From: Pipra filicauda
Lineage: Eukaryota; Chordata; Aves; Passeriformes; Pipridae
NCBI RefSeq assembly: GCF_003945595.2
Contig: NW_024104532.1
Location: 7,997,501 to 8,061,500 of the forward strand
Length of the DNA stretch: 64,000 bases
Reading direction: 5' to 3'
Shown here one piece after another: positions 1 to 13,033 of the stretch. The number at the start of each line of letters is the position of its first letter. Position 1 is the stretch's first letter. Position numbers and translations under genes: made by a program. The notes under the pieces are model-generated. The model had not been told where the DNA came from, did no database searches, and was given only the letters and a program-made list of their open reading frames with translations.

Positions 1-3000
1 GGAATAGAGCACATAAGAAGGATTTAATGCTGCAAGGGGATGGGTATTAATTTTTTTCAAGAAGGAAGTGAATGGTCTGTAGTGTTGTTAATACTGCACT
101 CACATGCTGTCCCATGTTTGGGTGTCAAGATCAGCTGCAGAACTTCTGAACTGAATATATAAACTTGAAGTTCTGCCTGTGTCGAAGTTCCAAGCTACAG
201 CTGCTCTCCACAATTGTCTGCCTATTTTCAGTGGTGTCTCAATATTTTGATGTCTTTGTACATGATGCAAAATGTTCTGGAACAGAAGAGTGAAACAAAA
301 ATTCTTTTCCTTTTGTTAATGCAAATTTCTAGGATATATTGGGCATAACAAGCAACTACTTGGAACAGTGAAGTAACTCCTCACTCTGATTTTGCTTTGT
401 CTTATGTGGCTTTCTCTTACCACTTACTTAAAGGGTGCAGCTACAGGCACAAATGCTGCAGCAGGTCAGTCCTCGGAGACTGAGGGCTGGGGCAAGCACT
501 GTCTCCTGCATGTGAAGGTTACAGGGAGGTTGTGGGGACTTTCCAAATAATTGAGATCTGTGTGGATAGATTCTGGACCTGTTTAAAAATCAAAAGCATT
601 TTAAGGAGTCAAGGAAAGCACAGTCAAAAGCATCCCCAAGGACTTGACGCACATTTGGGCCATGTACTTGGAGGAATTCCAAAAGCACTGTAGAAAGGTC
701 ATTTTTAGCAGGCTACTGGGGTATTGTTTTCGTAACAAATGTAGACACTGAAAAAAGAGGAAAGGAAAACACTATGAAGCAGGATACATAATAATGATTC
801 AGAAAATCCATCTAGATACACTCCCACTCACGTTCACATAAGCTCACAGAAGTTTTTACTGATTGCAGATAATTGCATGTTTTCACGCTCTTGTTGGTTG
901 GCATTTTTAAGTTCTGGGTCGTGCAGAGTGAACAGGCAGTGTGAGTGACTGTACAGGAAGAGGCACATACCCTTGGAGTGTTACTTTTTATTTAAAAAAA
1001 ATTAAAATTTTGGGTTCTCTTTTTTAAATCTACATATAGACTGATAAAATTCTCTTAGAGTTCAGAGTTTTATTATTCTAGTCTATTATTTATAGACTTG
1101 AAATAGCACTGTTAGTACTTTTTCTCTTGCTAAGTTAGTAGCTGAATTAAGAGATAGTGGAGAGCTTACATGTATGCCTTTTAAAAATAGAAGTGTTTTG
1201 AATTTTGTTCATTAATTGATGTAGAAGGTTAAAACTGAATGGACCAATTGAAATGCAAAATATTGTTGTCACTACTGAAATAACAAATGTAGGCAATATT
1301 GGACTTCATCACTTGACACTATGCAACACGCTCCTCAGAACTTTAGGACACAAGGTTTTCTGCTTACAGAAGGGAAAGTTCCTAGAGTTGAGCTGATGCA
1401 GAGCTGCCTAAATGTTCCTCTATCTGCATTATTAATCCTGCTCCGCTGTCATGTACGTGCATACACCAAGACACTGATATTTTTTGTGTTTGTGTCTGTG
1501 GCTATGCCTGTTACTCTTTCCTAGGCATTAACCAGCAGTTTCGTTGCTGCATTCCTGGGGAATAAACAACAGTGCAAGAAAGAGGTGCATAAATTTCAAG
1601 GGCAAAGCAGTTATTTACTGGCTAACTCCCACAAAAGCTAACTAGGATTTAAGCAGACAGGCTGAGTGAGTGTGCTCACCACCTCTTCCAGGACACCCAG
1701 AGTCTTCGTTGACCACACAGGTCAGGGAGGTGAGGGGTGGCCACTGTAGCTCCCCAGGGTTCCTGAGCTGCTGTGTGGCACCAGTTCCACCCAGTGCATC
1801 CTTGCTAGCCTTCCTGGTTTTCCCTTTCTAGAGCTTATGCCTTTCCATGTTGGTGTTCTCCCTCTCAAATTCTTGAGCTACTACCAATCCCCATCTCAGC
1901 AGTCCTTCCCCTCTCAGTGTTTTCCACTGTACCTTTCTGTAGCCTCTCCCAGAGCTCTGTGTCACAACAGGGCTGTGCCATGGGGACATACGAGAGCCAG
2001 GCTTGGCACACAGTGGGGACAGCCCCCAGAGAACACTCCAGGGGTTTATAAAAGGTTATAAAAGCGTATCCAGCAGTATCTCAATCTTCCAGATGAAAAC
2101 AGGTTGTCCTGTAGAGACGTACCCAGAACAGAGCAGGTACTGTACCCTGTACAGTACAGGTGTTTTGCCCTTGTGAACATTACCAGTTTGGTTTTGTTTA
2201 ATAATGTGACAGGTCAGGGTGCCCAAAGGTTGGCACCTGTCTCTTTGCCCAACACCCTGCCTTGCTGTCAGGCACTGTTCAATCACTGTGCTTCATGTGT
2301 CCAGCTGTGTCTTTGTCAGAGGGGGGTGATGACAAGCCAGCCTGGGTACTGATGGCAACCTCTGTGACACTCTGCTCTGTGCTCTGCAAAGTTTTAGAGT
2401 AGTTTGCCTGGGGATGTGAAGAACCCAACCTTTAAGGAATCATCAGCCTTTCAAGAGCTGAGGAGCTGGTATTGGAACTGTTCTGGGAGCTGGGTGGCTC
2501 CTACAAGTTCAGAGTTAGGTTACAGTGGGTAGAAGTGTCCCCTTGACACTGATGTGTTCATCCTGAATTACTGTTTCTGTGCCTAATGGGGTGTCCTTAG
2601 TTCCTGTGTCATTACCTGCAGCAGGCTGGAAATCACTGAAATAGTGTGTTGTGAGGACTGTGCTCTGTTTGCAACAAGCATTTGGGTGTGGGGGTGCACA
2701 GTGTGTATAAAATGGCCAGTTGGTTTATGTGTGTGTGTATTTTAAATAGCTTTCCACTGAAAAATCTGTTTTACTGAGCTTAATCTGTAGATTTGACGTG
2801 ATTGAGACAATTCCTTGTAACTATACAGTTTAGATATATAAAGATAACGTTTTAACTTTTACTGCTAACTTTAGAGCTTTTTGGGGGGACACCCAAGTCC
2901 CTGTGTTCTGGGCAGCAGAAAGGGTAGAAACTTCTGTGCAGTTATACCACACCAGAGAACCCTCAGCTGTGGAAACCTGACTGATGGACCCATGTTTTGT

Positions 3001-6000
3001 GCAAGAACATGCAATTAAATCTCATTTGGAGAAAGACTGAGACACAGGTAACCAAAGATTGCACCAGTCTACCACTCAGAGTTCATTTTTGCATAACAGG
3101 CATAACAACAGCTTATATGGTTTTCTTTAGTCTGAGTTTCTTTTTGTATGGAAGGTAGAAAGCTGCCATAAAACTTCACTGTCTGAATTTGGCAGCCACT
3201 CTGAAGCTTCCATTGACATAAAATGACTCATGGCTACTTTTTTGGAGGACTTTGAAGCTTGAAGATTTTTTTTTCTCCCAATGGAAGCCAGCATGTTATG
3301 TTCTATATTCCATTGTTTCTTTTCTTCTAAGAATAAATGTCCAATAAAATTATAGACAGGTGTGATTTTACCACAGCTTGAAGATATTTTTAAGTCCTGG
3401 AACAACTAAACTGAACTGTTTCTATTATCTTGGCATGTAGCTTTTCTATTTATTAATTACTATGAAAACCCTATAAAAGCTATAAAAAAGAGACAATTTA
3501 AGCATTACAGTTCTCTGTATGTCTTTTTTTTTAATACAGAATAATTTTAGGATAGTATGAGGAGGGAAAGAAGCAATTTATGTTAGAAAGTGTCTTGTTC
3601 TTCCTTTCTATTACAGTTTTTCATCACAACCCCCTTTTTTTTTTTCTCCACTCATTCTTGCAGTGTGCTGCCATGACAATCTGGCCAGAAAAGAGGGGAA
3701 AAAAAAGATTGTTCTCTCAAAGAATATGGAAGTTAATACAGTCTCTGTCAGACCACTATTCCCTGAGCACCAGAGGTCCTTTTGACCTGTGGGAAAATAA
3801 ATGCTAGAGCGAGCTCTGAATTAATGAAGAAAGCAAAATATAGCTTTTTCCATTTACCATTAGTGCACAGAACGGTGGACAAATGTCCCCTTGCAGCCTC
3901 AACTTTCAGAGATGTCACCTTTCTCCTGATGTCAGTGATGAGGTGCCCCTGTGTGACCCCCACGCTGCTGAAAACAAAGGGGGTTCATCCTGCACCCCAG
4001 GGAGCGAGCTGCAGGCGTCACTTGTGTTCTGTGAGCAGCACCCAGGCTCCTTCCGTGGCTTTTCAAGGACACTTGAATTAGCAAATCACTGCATGCTGAC
4101 AATCATATCTTGTATTTTTTCAGTATAGGATTGTCTTGTTGATCCGCAGAAATTAGGGAGACTGGGCTGAGACTCAGCAAATTTACTCTCATGTTTTCAA
4201 AACAGAGAATTAGCCCCAGTTTAATTCAAATTACTAATGCTAATTGTGAGGCAGAAAATGTGGTTTTTCTTAATCGTGTTTGATGGTTGAACAGGTAAAA
4301 CAGAGAATACAGGTTTTTTAATTCTTATATGGAACGTATTTGAAATTAAGTGAACTGGTACAAATCAGATCATTTCTTTTCATAAGCAGACGTTGTACGA
4401 CGCTCCCAGCCTTACTGCTGTGAGGCTGTAATTAATGCTGATAAATGCTCATGTTCTCTCTCTGCAGCTTCAGCCCACAGACAATTGGTTGTACCAGAGC
4501 ATGTCAAATCTCACATAAAAATATGGCTATAGATCATTGGGTTTAGGGATAGAGTTGAGACAAGTCAATTTATTTCCATTAGTAGCTGAATCTTTATTTA
4601 AAACTCCGGGGGTCCAAGTGTTTTGTCCGTTGTGTTCTCAGTCTTTCTGTTCTGCTTTGCTATAATTTAAGGTGTATCTGCTAATCTGGCCTCCAGCTTC
4701 GGGATGCAGTGTCACTTTTCCAGAGTGGCTTGGTGGATATTTAACACATCTTTAGTTAAATGTCTTTTTTAAACTTCTGAAAGCAGAACTTGTGTACTTG
4801 CAGATATTGTTCTGTTTCTGATGGCTGCCACTTTGTCAGGAGTCCTCATAGGGAGTCAGGGAACTTTCAGCTTTCAGAATACATGGGTAGGACTCAGGGG
4901 TATGAAAAAATTCAAGGTCTTTCCAATGACATTTTTTTCTTCTTTGCTTTGAGAATGGCACTGTTCCTTGTATCCTTTTCAGTCAGCCTTTTTTGCTCTA
5001 CTAAGTTCTGATTAGTTTTAACAGTATCATAAAGATCATGTTTGTATGGATAAGTGTTTTGATTTTCTTTATATACTTAATGTATCTCAGTGTGGGTCAT
5101 GGTGGAACTATTTTTTTGTTCTACTTTTTTTTTGTCTTCTCACATGAAACGGTATATGATTGACATGTTCTATTAAAGCATATCTAGATATTCATTAATT
5201 CAATTTTAATGGGAGCAGAGTTTCATTATATATCTGAGTTTACTTTAACAATGCTTTATATTAAAATTTCCACTGGTACTGTAGCTGCCTTCTCAGCTAA
5301 AGGGGACATGAAATTCCTGGGTTTATAAACCTTGACATTTCAGATAAAGACAGTTCCAAGGACAGCAATTTCCAGTTTTATTCTATGAGATCTGCTTTTG
5401 GGCAGGAAAAGCATAAGAGCTGTTGTAGACCCTGAGGTCCCAGCCTGAGAAGGCCACTCGTGCCATGAGGATTCAGGAGGAGAAGGGGATCTTGGACTGA
5501 GGCAGATGCAGGTTTGACCTGGATGAGGTTAAATGAATAAAATCCATAAGCCTTTGTCTCACCAGGTCTCTCCTTCTTCTGCCCTCCCCTCCTTCCTCAT
5601 GCTCCATGTCCCTTCAGTCCCTGGGTCCAGTCATGGAAATGATCTTGTGCTTCAAACTCAGAAGAGCAAAGCAGAATGGACCAAACCTGCTTCTGCTGCC
5701 GGGTTCTAGTCAGGTTTTAACCAGACAGAAGGAACAGAATAGTCAATAGATCCACTGTGACACAACCAGCAAGATAACATCATTTTCCCAAGTTATTTTA
5801 ATTGAACTGTTGCAAAGTAAAGAAACATTTAAAATGAAGTGTTCAAGAAATCAGACTTTCATTATTTGTTGCTTTTGTGTAACTGGAAGGTGTGTTTTTT
5901 AATTTAAAAGGCTGGGTAATTTTGAGTGGGAACCCTTTTGGCTTTTGCTTTTACTGTGTTTTCTCACAGATCATGTACGATGTGCAGAAAAGAAGCAATT

Positions 6001-7631
6001 CTAACCTCTCATGAACCTCGGGGATAAGGACAAAAAAGGCAGCCTTATTTGTTAAAAAAAAAAAAAAAACAGGCAATGTTTCTATTAAGTAACTGGTTAG
6101 TATTAATCTGCCTGAGTTTGATTGCATACCTGTGTGTCTGAAGTCTCCAAAGCACAAGGAAAAAGTTAGGACAGTGGAAACTGCCATTGCCTTTGGTGAC
6201 TGAAATATTTTTTGAAAAAAACTAGGTTTTGGTTACTGTTGTAAAGGATGTACAAGGTCACTTGGAGTTTAAAAATCAATATTAACAAAGGCAGTGTCAA
6301 ACTAAATTATTTTCTTGTTCATTAATAGAGTTTATTAATTAATTCATTAAAGAAAAGACTATACTTTCAGAGGCTGTCTTCAGATGGGAATGTTTAATTA
6401 TAAACTGTGAAACCTGGCCAGCCTTCCTTTTACTGTCTTCTACCTGTATGCAAGTTCTGTGCAATTTATTATACTCTGGGTTTCATTTCAAAATAAATGC
6501 TTTAATATACTTTAAAATCACTTCTGCTATTCTGTAAAATAAGTATGCACTAATCTGTGCTTGACAGTAGGCACATGCATGATTGTGGGCTGGAAAAAGT
6601 ACTTGGGAAACACATTTCAGCTTCAAACTTCCAAATTGTTGCTGTGATAAACAGTGACTGACATGGATTTTAAAGCTCTAACAGGTGGTTTGAGAGCGAC
6701 ATACTGGATTATATCTGAATAAAAATGTTAAACATATTTTACATTTGAAGTAAGACTTGGGTTATTTTAGGCTGTGATTTTGAGTTTGGAGATTACTGAG
6801 TGTCTTCGTTCTGACTGATTCCAAGAAGCACTTGTTTTTCAGAGCTGTGAAGGGAGAGGGAATGGAATGAATCTTCGGAGCTCTTCTGTCTTAAACCAAG
6901 TGGCCTTCTTGAAGACCACTGCCCTTATTTTGTGCTTCTCTTTTTATTGTTTACTGAGAAGGTGCTTGTAGTTAGTTCTGCCTGACTGTGAGAAGTTAAT
7001 CTAAAGAAACCAGTCTTACAGTTTGTTTTCTCCATTTCCTCTGTCTGGAATGTGTTGACAGCATTTCCTGAGATTTTGTTAGGGAGTATATTCTGTCCTT
7101 TATTTTCTTCTTAACAAATGTACGGGCAGTTGAGTCCTCTTTTTTTCTGCTCAGTCATGTGATTTTCTTAGTTGTTCAAACAAAACCTGTGTACTGTTAA
7201 AAAAAAAAAAATCATGGTTAATTCTAATTCTTGCAAGATCTTTTCTTACAGGACTATGGTTTTTGCTGGGGGCTTTTGCCAAGAGTGTAAATGAGACTCG
7301 TAATGTTTTCCTAGAATGTTTGTTGGGTGGTGGATTCCACAGGGAACTCACAGACACTTCACTGGTCATGCTGTGTTTTAGCTAGTATGTGGTCAAGTTG
7401 CACCTAATTACAGAAAGGATTAAGGAAGATATCCTTGACACTGTATTGTAGTGCCAGTTGTTAAGCTCTGGGAGCAGAAAAGCTACGAGAATTTTCATCT
7501 CTATTTCTTCATACAAAATCCTTTTCAGTTAAATTCAACAGGTGATGGCACCTGGAGTGGTGCCAAGGAGATGTTCTTTCCTAACTACAGGACTTGCCAT
7601 TTTCAACTGTGTTCCATTTTATGTTTTGCAG
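1..7631 (+). other. TENM2: TENM2 intron, 3' part (upstream of the transmembrane exon)
   Basis: No coding exon is recognisable here on either strand: the expected upstream teneurin cytoplasmic exons are not present, so they lie left of the window. The sequence is AT-rich intron with homopolymer runs, including 16 A at 6054-6069. A GC-richer stretch at about 1640-2350 holds two TATAAAAG motifs (2047-2054 and 2057-2064) and a 9-bp inverted repeat (2137-2157). A second GC-richer stretch is at 3860-4070. The intron ends with a good polypyrimidine tract and TTTTGCAG at 7624-7631. Confidence 0.8.
6054..6069. repeat. poly(A) tract, 16 nt
   Basis: An uninterrupted run of A, counted directly. It is simple sequence inside the intron and may be length-variable. 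Confidence 0.9.
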
Positions 7632-7870
7632 GCATTTCTTGTTTAAGACATCTTCTGGAACCACTCCGCTGTTCAGCAGCTCTTCCCCCGGTTACCCGTT
7701 GACCTCAGGAACGGTTTATACTCCACCTCCCAGACTGTTACCTAGAAATACATTCTCCAGGAATGCCTTCAAGCTGAAAAAACCCTCCAAGTATTGCAGC
7801 TGGAAATGCGCTGCTTTGTCTGCAATTGCTGCTGCAGTCCTGCTTGCCATCCTGCTGGCCTATTTCATAG
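7632..7870 (+). CDS. TENM2: Teneurin-2 exon: end of cytoplasmic domain and transmembrane helix
   Basis: This 239-nt internal exon encodes 79 complete codons between two split codons. It starts with the last base (G) of a codon that in teneurins is Arg, then His-Phe-Leu-Phe-Lys, and it ends with the first base of the next codon. The translation runs through a Ser/Thr/Pro-rich stretch ending in PPPRLLPRN, a possible SH3-binding motif, then the basic stretch KLKKPSK and the cysteines of KYCSWKC. A hydrophobic helix of about 20 residues finishes the exon. This block is shared by all vertebrate teneurins, and the detailed residues match TENM2 rather than TENM1, 3 or 4 as I remember them. Teneurins are type II single-pass synaptic adhesion proteins that form disulfide-linked dimers and bind latrophilins. 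The acceptor is TTTTGCAG at 7624-7631 and the donor is ATAG|GTAAGG at 7867-7876. The family assignment is near certain. The paralogue assignment also rests on the downstream exons. Confidence 0.96.
7810..7869 (+). other. TENM2: Transmembrane segment of teneurin-2
   Basis: Twenty uncharged codons from Ala-Ala-Leu-Ser to Tyr-Phe-Ile, rich in Ala, Leu and Ile. The segment follows directly on a Lys/Cys-containing juxtamembrane stretch, as expected for the cytoplasmic face of a type II protein. The exon boundary falls at the extracellular end of the helix. Confidence 0.93.
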
Positions 7871-8017
7871 GTAAGGCTGTGTTTTCTCTGTCAAATCCCA
7901 TGGCTGTGTCAGCAAATGAAAGTTCAGCAGGTAAAAGGACGGTTAATGTGTTTCACAAATTTGTGTTCTCAATGAGCAAAGAATATTATTATTCCTTATA
8001 GTGATTAATGAGGAAAA

Positions 8018-8023
8018 AATAAA
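8018..8023 (+). promoter_or_regulatory. TENM2: Candidate intronic polyadenylation signal AATAAA
   Basis: A canonical hexamer lies 148 nt past the TM-exon donor and 17 nt past the first in-frame stop of the read-through frame. If used, it would end a transcript coding for the cytoplasmic domain and helix plus a 43-residue tail. AATAAA is common by chance in AT-rich introns and the sequence downstream is not strongly GU-rich, so this is only a candidate. Confidence 0.2.
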
Positions 8024-8883
8024 ATGGTTAAGTCATGTTCACTGTCATAAGAGCAGTGGAAACAAGAATTCTTCCACTTCAATTCAGGATTCTTAATGTG
8101 CAGTGTTAACTTTAGGTGACAGATATGCACCTCTCATAGATGGTCCAAACAGAGTGATTTAATGACTTCTTGATGTGCTACCATACATTTAAAAAATATT
8201 TGGAAAGCATTGTGGTAGTCAGTGAACCCACATAAGTAACAGTGGCATTTGAATTCAGATATTGCCATCACATGCTGCCTTTAGATAAAAACCACAAAAT
8301 CATTCTGATTAGTAGCTCTCTGCCTATATTGGTCTGTGTGCCTAAATCCCAGGGTTTTAGATCTGAATCATTAGATAGTTCCATTTTGTGTGCTGTTATT
8401 TTCCATATTCCACACATCCTTAGTTTTGTAAGGAAAAATATAGAAACTCTAAATATTGTGCTTATTTCCCATGATTAATATATTAGTAGTGATGATATCA
8501 AGTCCTAATTCTCTCTGTGGTTTTTTGAGATTTTTTTTTAACGTGCTTCTGATATTTTGTCTTTTTTAATTTAACTGTTTCTGATTTCCTCCCCCGACAT
8601 CCCCCTCATTCTCTGTTGAAGAGGTTTTTCTGAGTGTCTACACAAACTAGCTGTGTGTTTTGTACCTTTTCCAGTGCCTTCAACAATACATTGATGACAG
8701 TGACGTGCTGCACAAACTCTCTTCTCTGAGTAAATGACAGAATTATGGTAGCTTGATGATATTTTCTGTTAATACTTTCCAAACCTGCTCTGTGTGGGTT
8801 TTATTTCATCTCTGAAACTATACTCATATATAGCACTCAAAAGACCTCTAAAGATGTATTGAATTTTCTCTCTGTTCTTTTTC

Positions 8884-8899
8884 TTTTTTTTTTTTTTTT
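8884..8899. repeat. poly(T) tract, 16 nt
   Basis: An uninterrupted run of T in the intron, seen directly. Confidence 0.9.
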
Positions 8900-11800
8900 G
8901 ATCTCATATAATTTGACTCTTCAGGATAGACACTGTTTTCTTAGAAAACCCCATTTTTCATACTACTGAGCTTCTATATGTAATTAATATATACAATAGT
9001 AAGAGCTGACTACTTTATTGCTGCTGCCTGTTTAGTCCAGGCCTACATCCCAACATACTCAGTACTGCAGGGCTAACCATCTTTCTGTATTTCTTCTGTA
9101 GAAAGCCTCAGAAGAATAACAAGCTTAGTCTGATACATAAATGAAAAGATTGGAAAGCACATGATTCATTGAACTTGACAGTTATCATACAACAGCTCCC
9201 TGTTTGAGTGATTATGCACATGGGAAATGATATTCTGCAAGTTGAACATTTTAATCATGTGCATAACTTTGAAGTGATGGATTATGAAATGTATTTTTCC
9301 TTGGTATTTAGGTTACTGTAATCCAAATCAAAGCTTTTCAACATGGTTATTGCTTTATACACTTTCATATGTAAGACAAGAGAGAACATACAGCAATATA
9401 TGGACTCTTAATAATTGAGGAATGATGTATCATTTCAGGATAATGATATAAGTGATCTATTTTGACAGAAGTTTTTGAGGTCTTCTGTTGAAAGAATGAT
9501 GAGCACAATAGAGTTGGTAGTGAACACAACAAAGCAGGGTTTAGGAAGAGAGTGTTGGCTCAAGGATTAAATAATGAGACGTTACCTGACAAGCTTCATG
9601 CCATACACAGGAAAGAATAAGTATATGTCAAAACCAGAAAATAGCTGAAATTAATCCTCTGAATAAATTTGATGGATCCACCATGGTCATAATTAAAAGT
9701 GATGGAAAAGAGAAAAAAGAAAAAAACAAACAAAAAAGCAGTTGCATAGCCTTAGGTATAAGGGACATGCTTTAGTTAGACCATTTATTAAATTAATTCC
9801 CTCACTCAGCAAAAACTCATACAGTTCATTCCACATGAAAAAGAGCAGGTGTAAGACCATCAGCTATAAAGTAATCCTTACTGTCCTCCAGCAGTATGAG
9901 TTAAGGTGCTAAATCATGTCCTTATTTGAAAAAAGGAGAGGCATTAAAGGTGCTGGTAATGTTTTTCTGGTGTACTTGTCCACAGAGAAAATTTCTTGCT
10001 CTCCACCATAGCAGAGGTTGTATCACTGGGGTTACATTACCTCAAATTAATAGGTATGGGAAAAGTCATCAAAGGTTGCAGCAGATGATTCTGCTCCTTA
10101 GGTATGCTCCTAGTCAAGATTGTTGCAGGACTAAATGAAAAAGGCAGTGATGGCAAATATGAGGTAATTCTGTTGAAAGAGTACATTGAAGTTCTCATAG
10201 GCTTCAGGATTTATAAGTGGATTGTACTATCATAAAAGAAATGAGATAATTGATATGGATAAGTCATTAAAAGCATTCCTAGTGAGGGTGATTTATAGAG
10301 AGAAGCAAAAAAAAAATAAATCTCATAACAGATAGAAAATAATAAATATTGAAAAAATATTAGGCATTCTTATTGCCTTTCCACTAACACACCAGTAAAA
10401 GCACAATGAATGAAATGAAAAGGCAGTATGTTTAAAGCTTTCAAAACAAAATCATAGTGTGTAAATAACCTTTGGAAGTTTTTGTCACACTACATAATTG
10501 ATGTTAAATAAAGATACCACTGAGATTTTAAGAAGTAAGCATTTGTCAAAATAATGGCAATATGCCTTGTTAGAAGGTAACTTTGGGTTTTATTTTTCTT
10601 TTAAGATACATATAGATTGATTGTTTAGATCATAATATTGTCATTGAAGTTTAGCTATTTAGATAGATTCCTGCTTTATGGGCCAGTCAGTACCACTGTT
10701 ATCTGAGTTTTCCTAAATCTTGCTTTGAAAACTGTCCTGACTAATGTCTGGGAGAAATTCCTGCAGGTTGCACTGGTTCACTGTCAGAAGGCATCTGTTT
10801 GTGCAGAATATCCTTGGTTCTGTGTGTGTTTTGCCATCTTAGACATCCTGTTCTGCATTTGGATTCCTTTACACTGGCAGGGTTTCTGCAGAAATGTGAC
10901 ACACATCAGATATACCAGGTTGAAAATAAATCAAGTGACTTTGGGGTTTTTTTTTTTTTGGTTAAAGGAATGGACAGAGGGAAAAAAAATCAGGTATGAA
11001 AAAGAGCATTTTAAGATGTTTCTATGGCTGACTGCTATGCTGCTTTTAATAGCAGAGAATAGGAATAAAACCACTTCAGTTGACTTTCCCTTCACGTGGT
11101 ATACACAAGTTGTCTGTGTATTTAAAGCCAGATTTATCACTTCTCCCTGTTTCTTCAGTAGCCAGATGTGAGTGAAATGCAGAGTATTAGTTGCTAGAAT
11201 TGCACAACCTTTTTGGTAAATTCCAGCATGCAGGATGGAAATAAAATTGTTCCACAATCCTCTCTGAGACTTGTGCCATTTCACAAAGCCCAGGAGTTAT
11301 TCCTATTATCCAGAGGTGACATATGAAGAATGTAGAAGCAGCCATTCAAATTAGGACATCCTGAAGATATTGGGCTGGTGGTAAAACCCAGTTACAAGAA
11401 AGTAATTTATAAAGTGTCAAAAGGAAAGCATATACCACACATATTGTCTTTGTCAGAGTGTTCACTTCAGAGGTTAAGGGAGTGATGAAAGCATTTGTCA
11501 TGTTAAATTAGTTTTTAGCTCTTTTGATTCATGCCAAACTCGGAGGGGAAAAATATCAAAAAGAAGAAAGAAGGAGCAGAAAAAGAGTCACCTTGTGTTT
11601 TTCACAAAGTAATTGCTGCCAAATGTAAATACCACATTTTTATAAGCCCCTACACTGCTCTGATTTCTGCCAATCTATCTTTGAGCATCAAAGAACATCT
11701 GACCATCAACATGTCAGACATTAAAAATATGGTAATTTAAAGTATTTAGACTTTCCTGTGGGAAGAAAAAAAAACAAACAAACTGTTATTTCCTGTAGAA

Positions 11801-12964
11801 ATTAAGACCTGAAATAAGTTTAAAGATGTTTCACTTGAAAATAATATCTTGATACTCATACTGTAACTTTTAGAGTATTGATGTTATTTTATCTACTATC
11901 ACTTTGAAGAAGATGCAGGAAAAATAAAAGGAAAATGAGAGAGATTATGCGAGCAGCATGCTTGCACTACATCTTTAATGACTAAGTTACACATGAAAAT
12001 GTTATTAGTCATTTATTCCTCAGTGTTATTTGACCTTAAAGACACATGAGGTTTAAGATAAATTTCAGGTTTCTGCATAAAGTTGAAATAATATATTCAC
12101 TTCAGTGCCATAGAAAGGACTGAATTGCCAAAGGGTCTGGCAGTTAATTAAGCAAATGAAAATGTCTTTTTTCTTTTTATTCCCTATATATATATTTGAA
12201 ATTAAAACCTGAAAAATAAGACAGTACAGGGAAATAAATGGTTAATTTATGTAGTTATTCCTCTCGTACTCCCCAAAGTATTCATTTGTTTCTATGACAG
12301 TCAGACAACAAAATTTATGGGGTTTCTTATTTGGAAGTAGGGGTCTCGTCTTTACTCTTCATCAAATATGTACAGACCACAGTTTGCATAAAGTTTTATT
12401 CTTCAGGTGTTGATATCAACCTGAGTTATTTTATTCCCCCAAACGAGGCAGATATTTGTTAATGTAAGTGCTTGGATGAAGTTTGTTTGTTCATCTTTGT
12501 GAGTTCTGCCACTCATAAGTCCAATTTTCTTTCTTACTCTGATTCCATAAATGAGGATTCATCAACACAGGTTGCTGAAGTGGCTGTCTCATGTACCCAT
12601 TGATAATTTTTTTCTCTCTCTGAGTAGTTTTTGACAAACAGGAACTTAAGTTTCATTTGATTTCTTATGTTTCATTTGCTTTTCGCTCGTGGAGTCAGAA
12701 AACCACTGACTTTGTCTTGTCCAGACTTGACTGAAATCAAATATGCTAGACATTTTGGAAAGCAAGGCTGAAAAAGGGAAAATCATGCAAAGCTGGAACC
12801 TGAGAGAGGCAGAGGGCATCTGGCTGCCAATCACTGTGATCAGATTCACTCGAAATCAATGTAAACCCAGCGAGTGCTGCATATTGCAAGATTAGCTGAT
12901 GACAGAAGGTTCTGTTCTTAAATTTGCATTGAAAATAGGTGTCACTTAGGGGCAATAATTAAAT

Positions 12965-13033
12965 TTTAGAATATGCCTGTCATATTCTAAATGTCACACA
13001 TTCAGTGATTCTTATTGACTGCTATCAGTCAAT
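12965..13033. repeat. Two adjacent perfect inverted repeats
   Basis: The first has 11-bp arms at 12965-12975 and 12981-12991 around a 5-nt loop. The second has 8-bp arms at 13014-13021 and 13026-13033 around a 4-nt loop. Both are exact. Their role is unknown. Confidence 0.7.

Noticed and set aside
7594..7631. Open frame extending upstream of the TM exon from an ATG at 7594
   Set aside because: The stretch covers the polypyrimidine tract and TTTTGCAG acceptor; teneurin similarity starts exactly at 7632.
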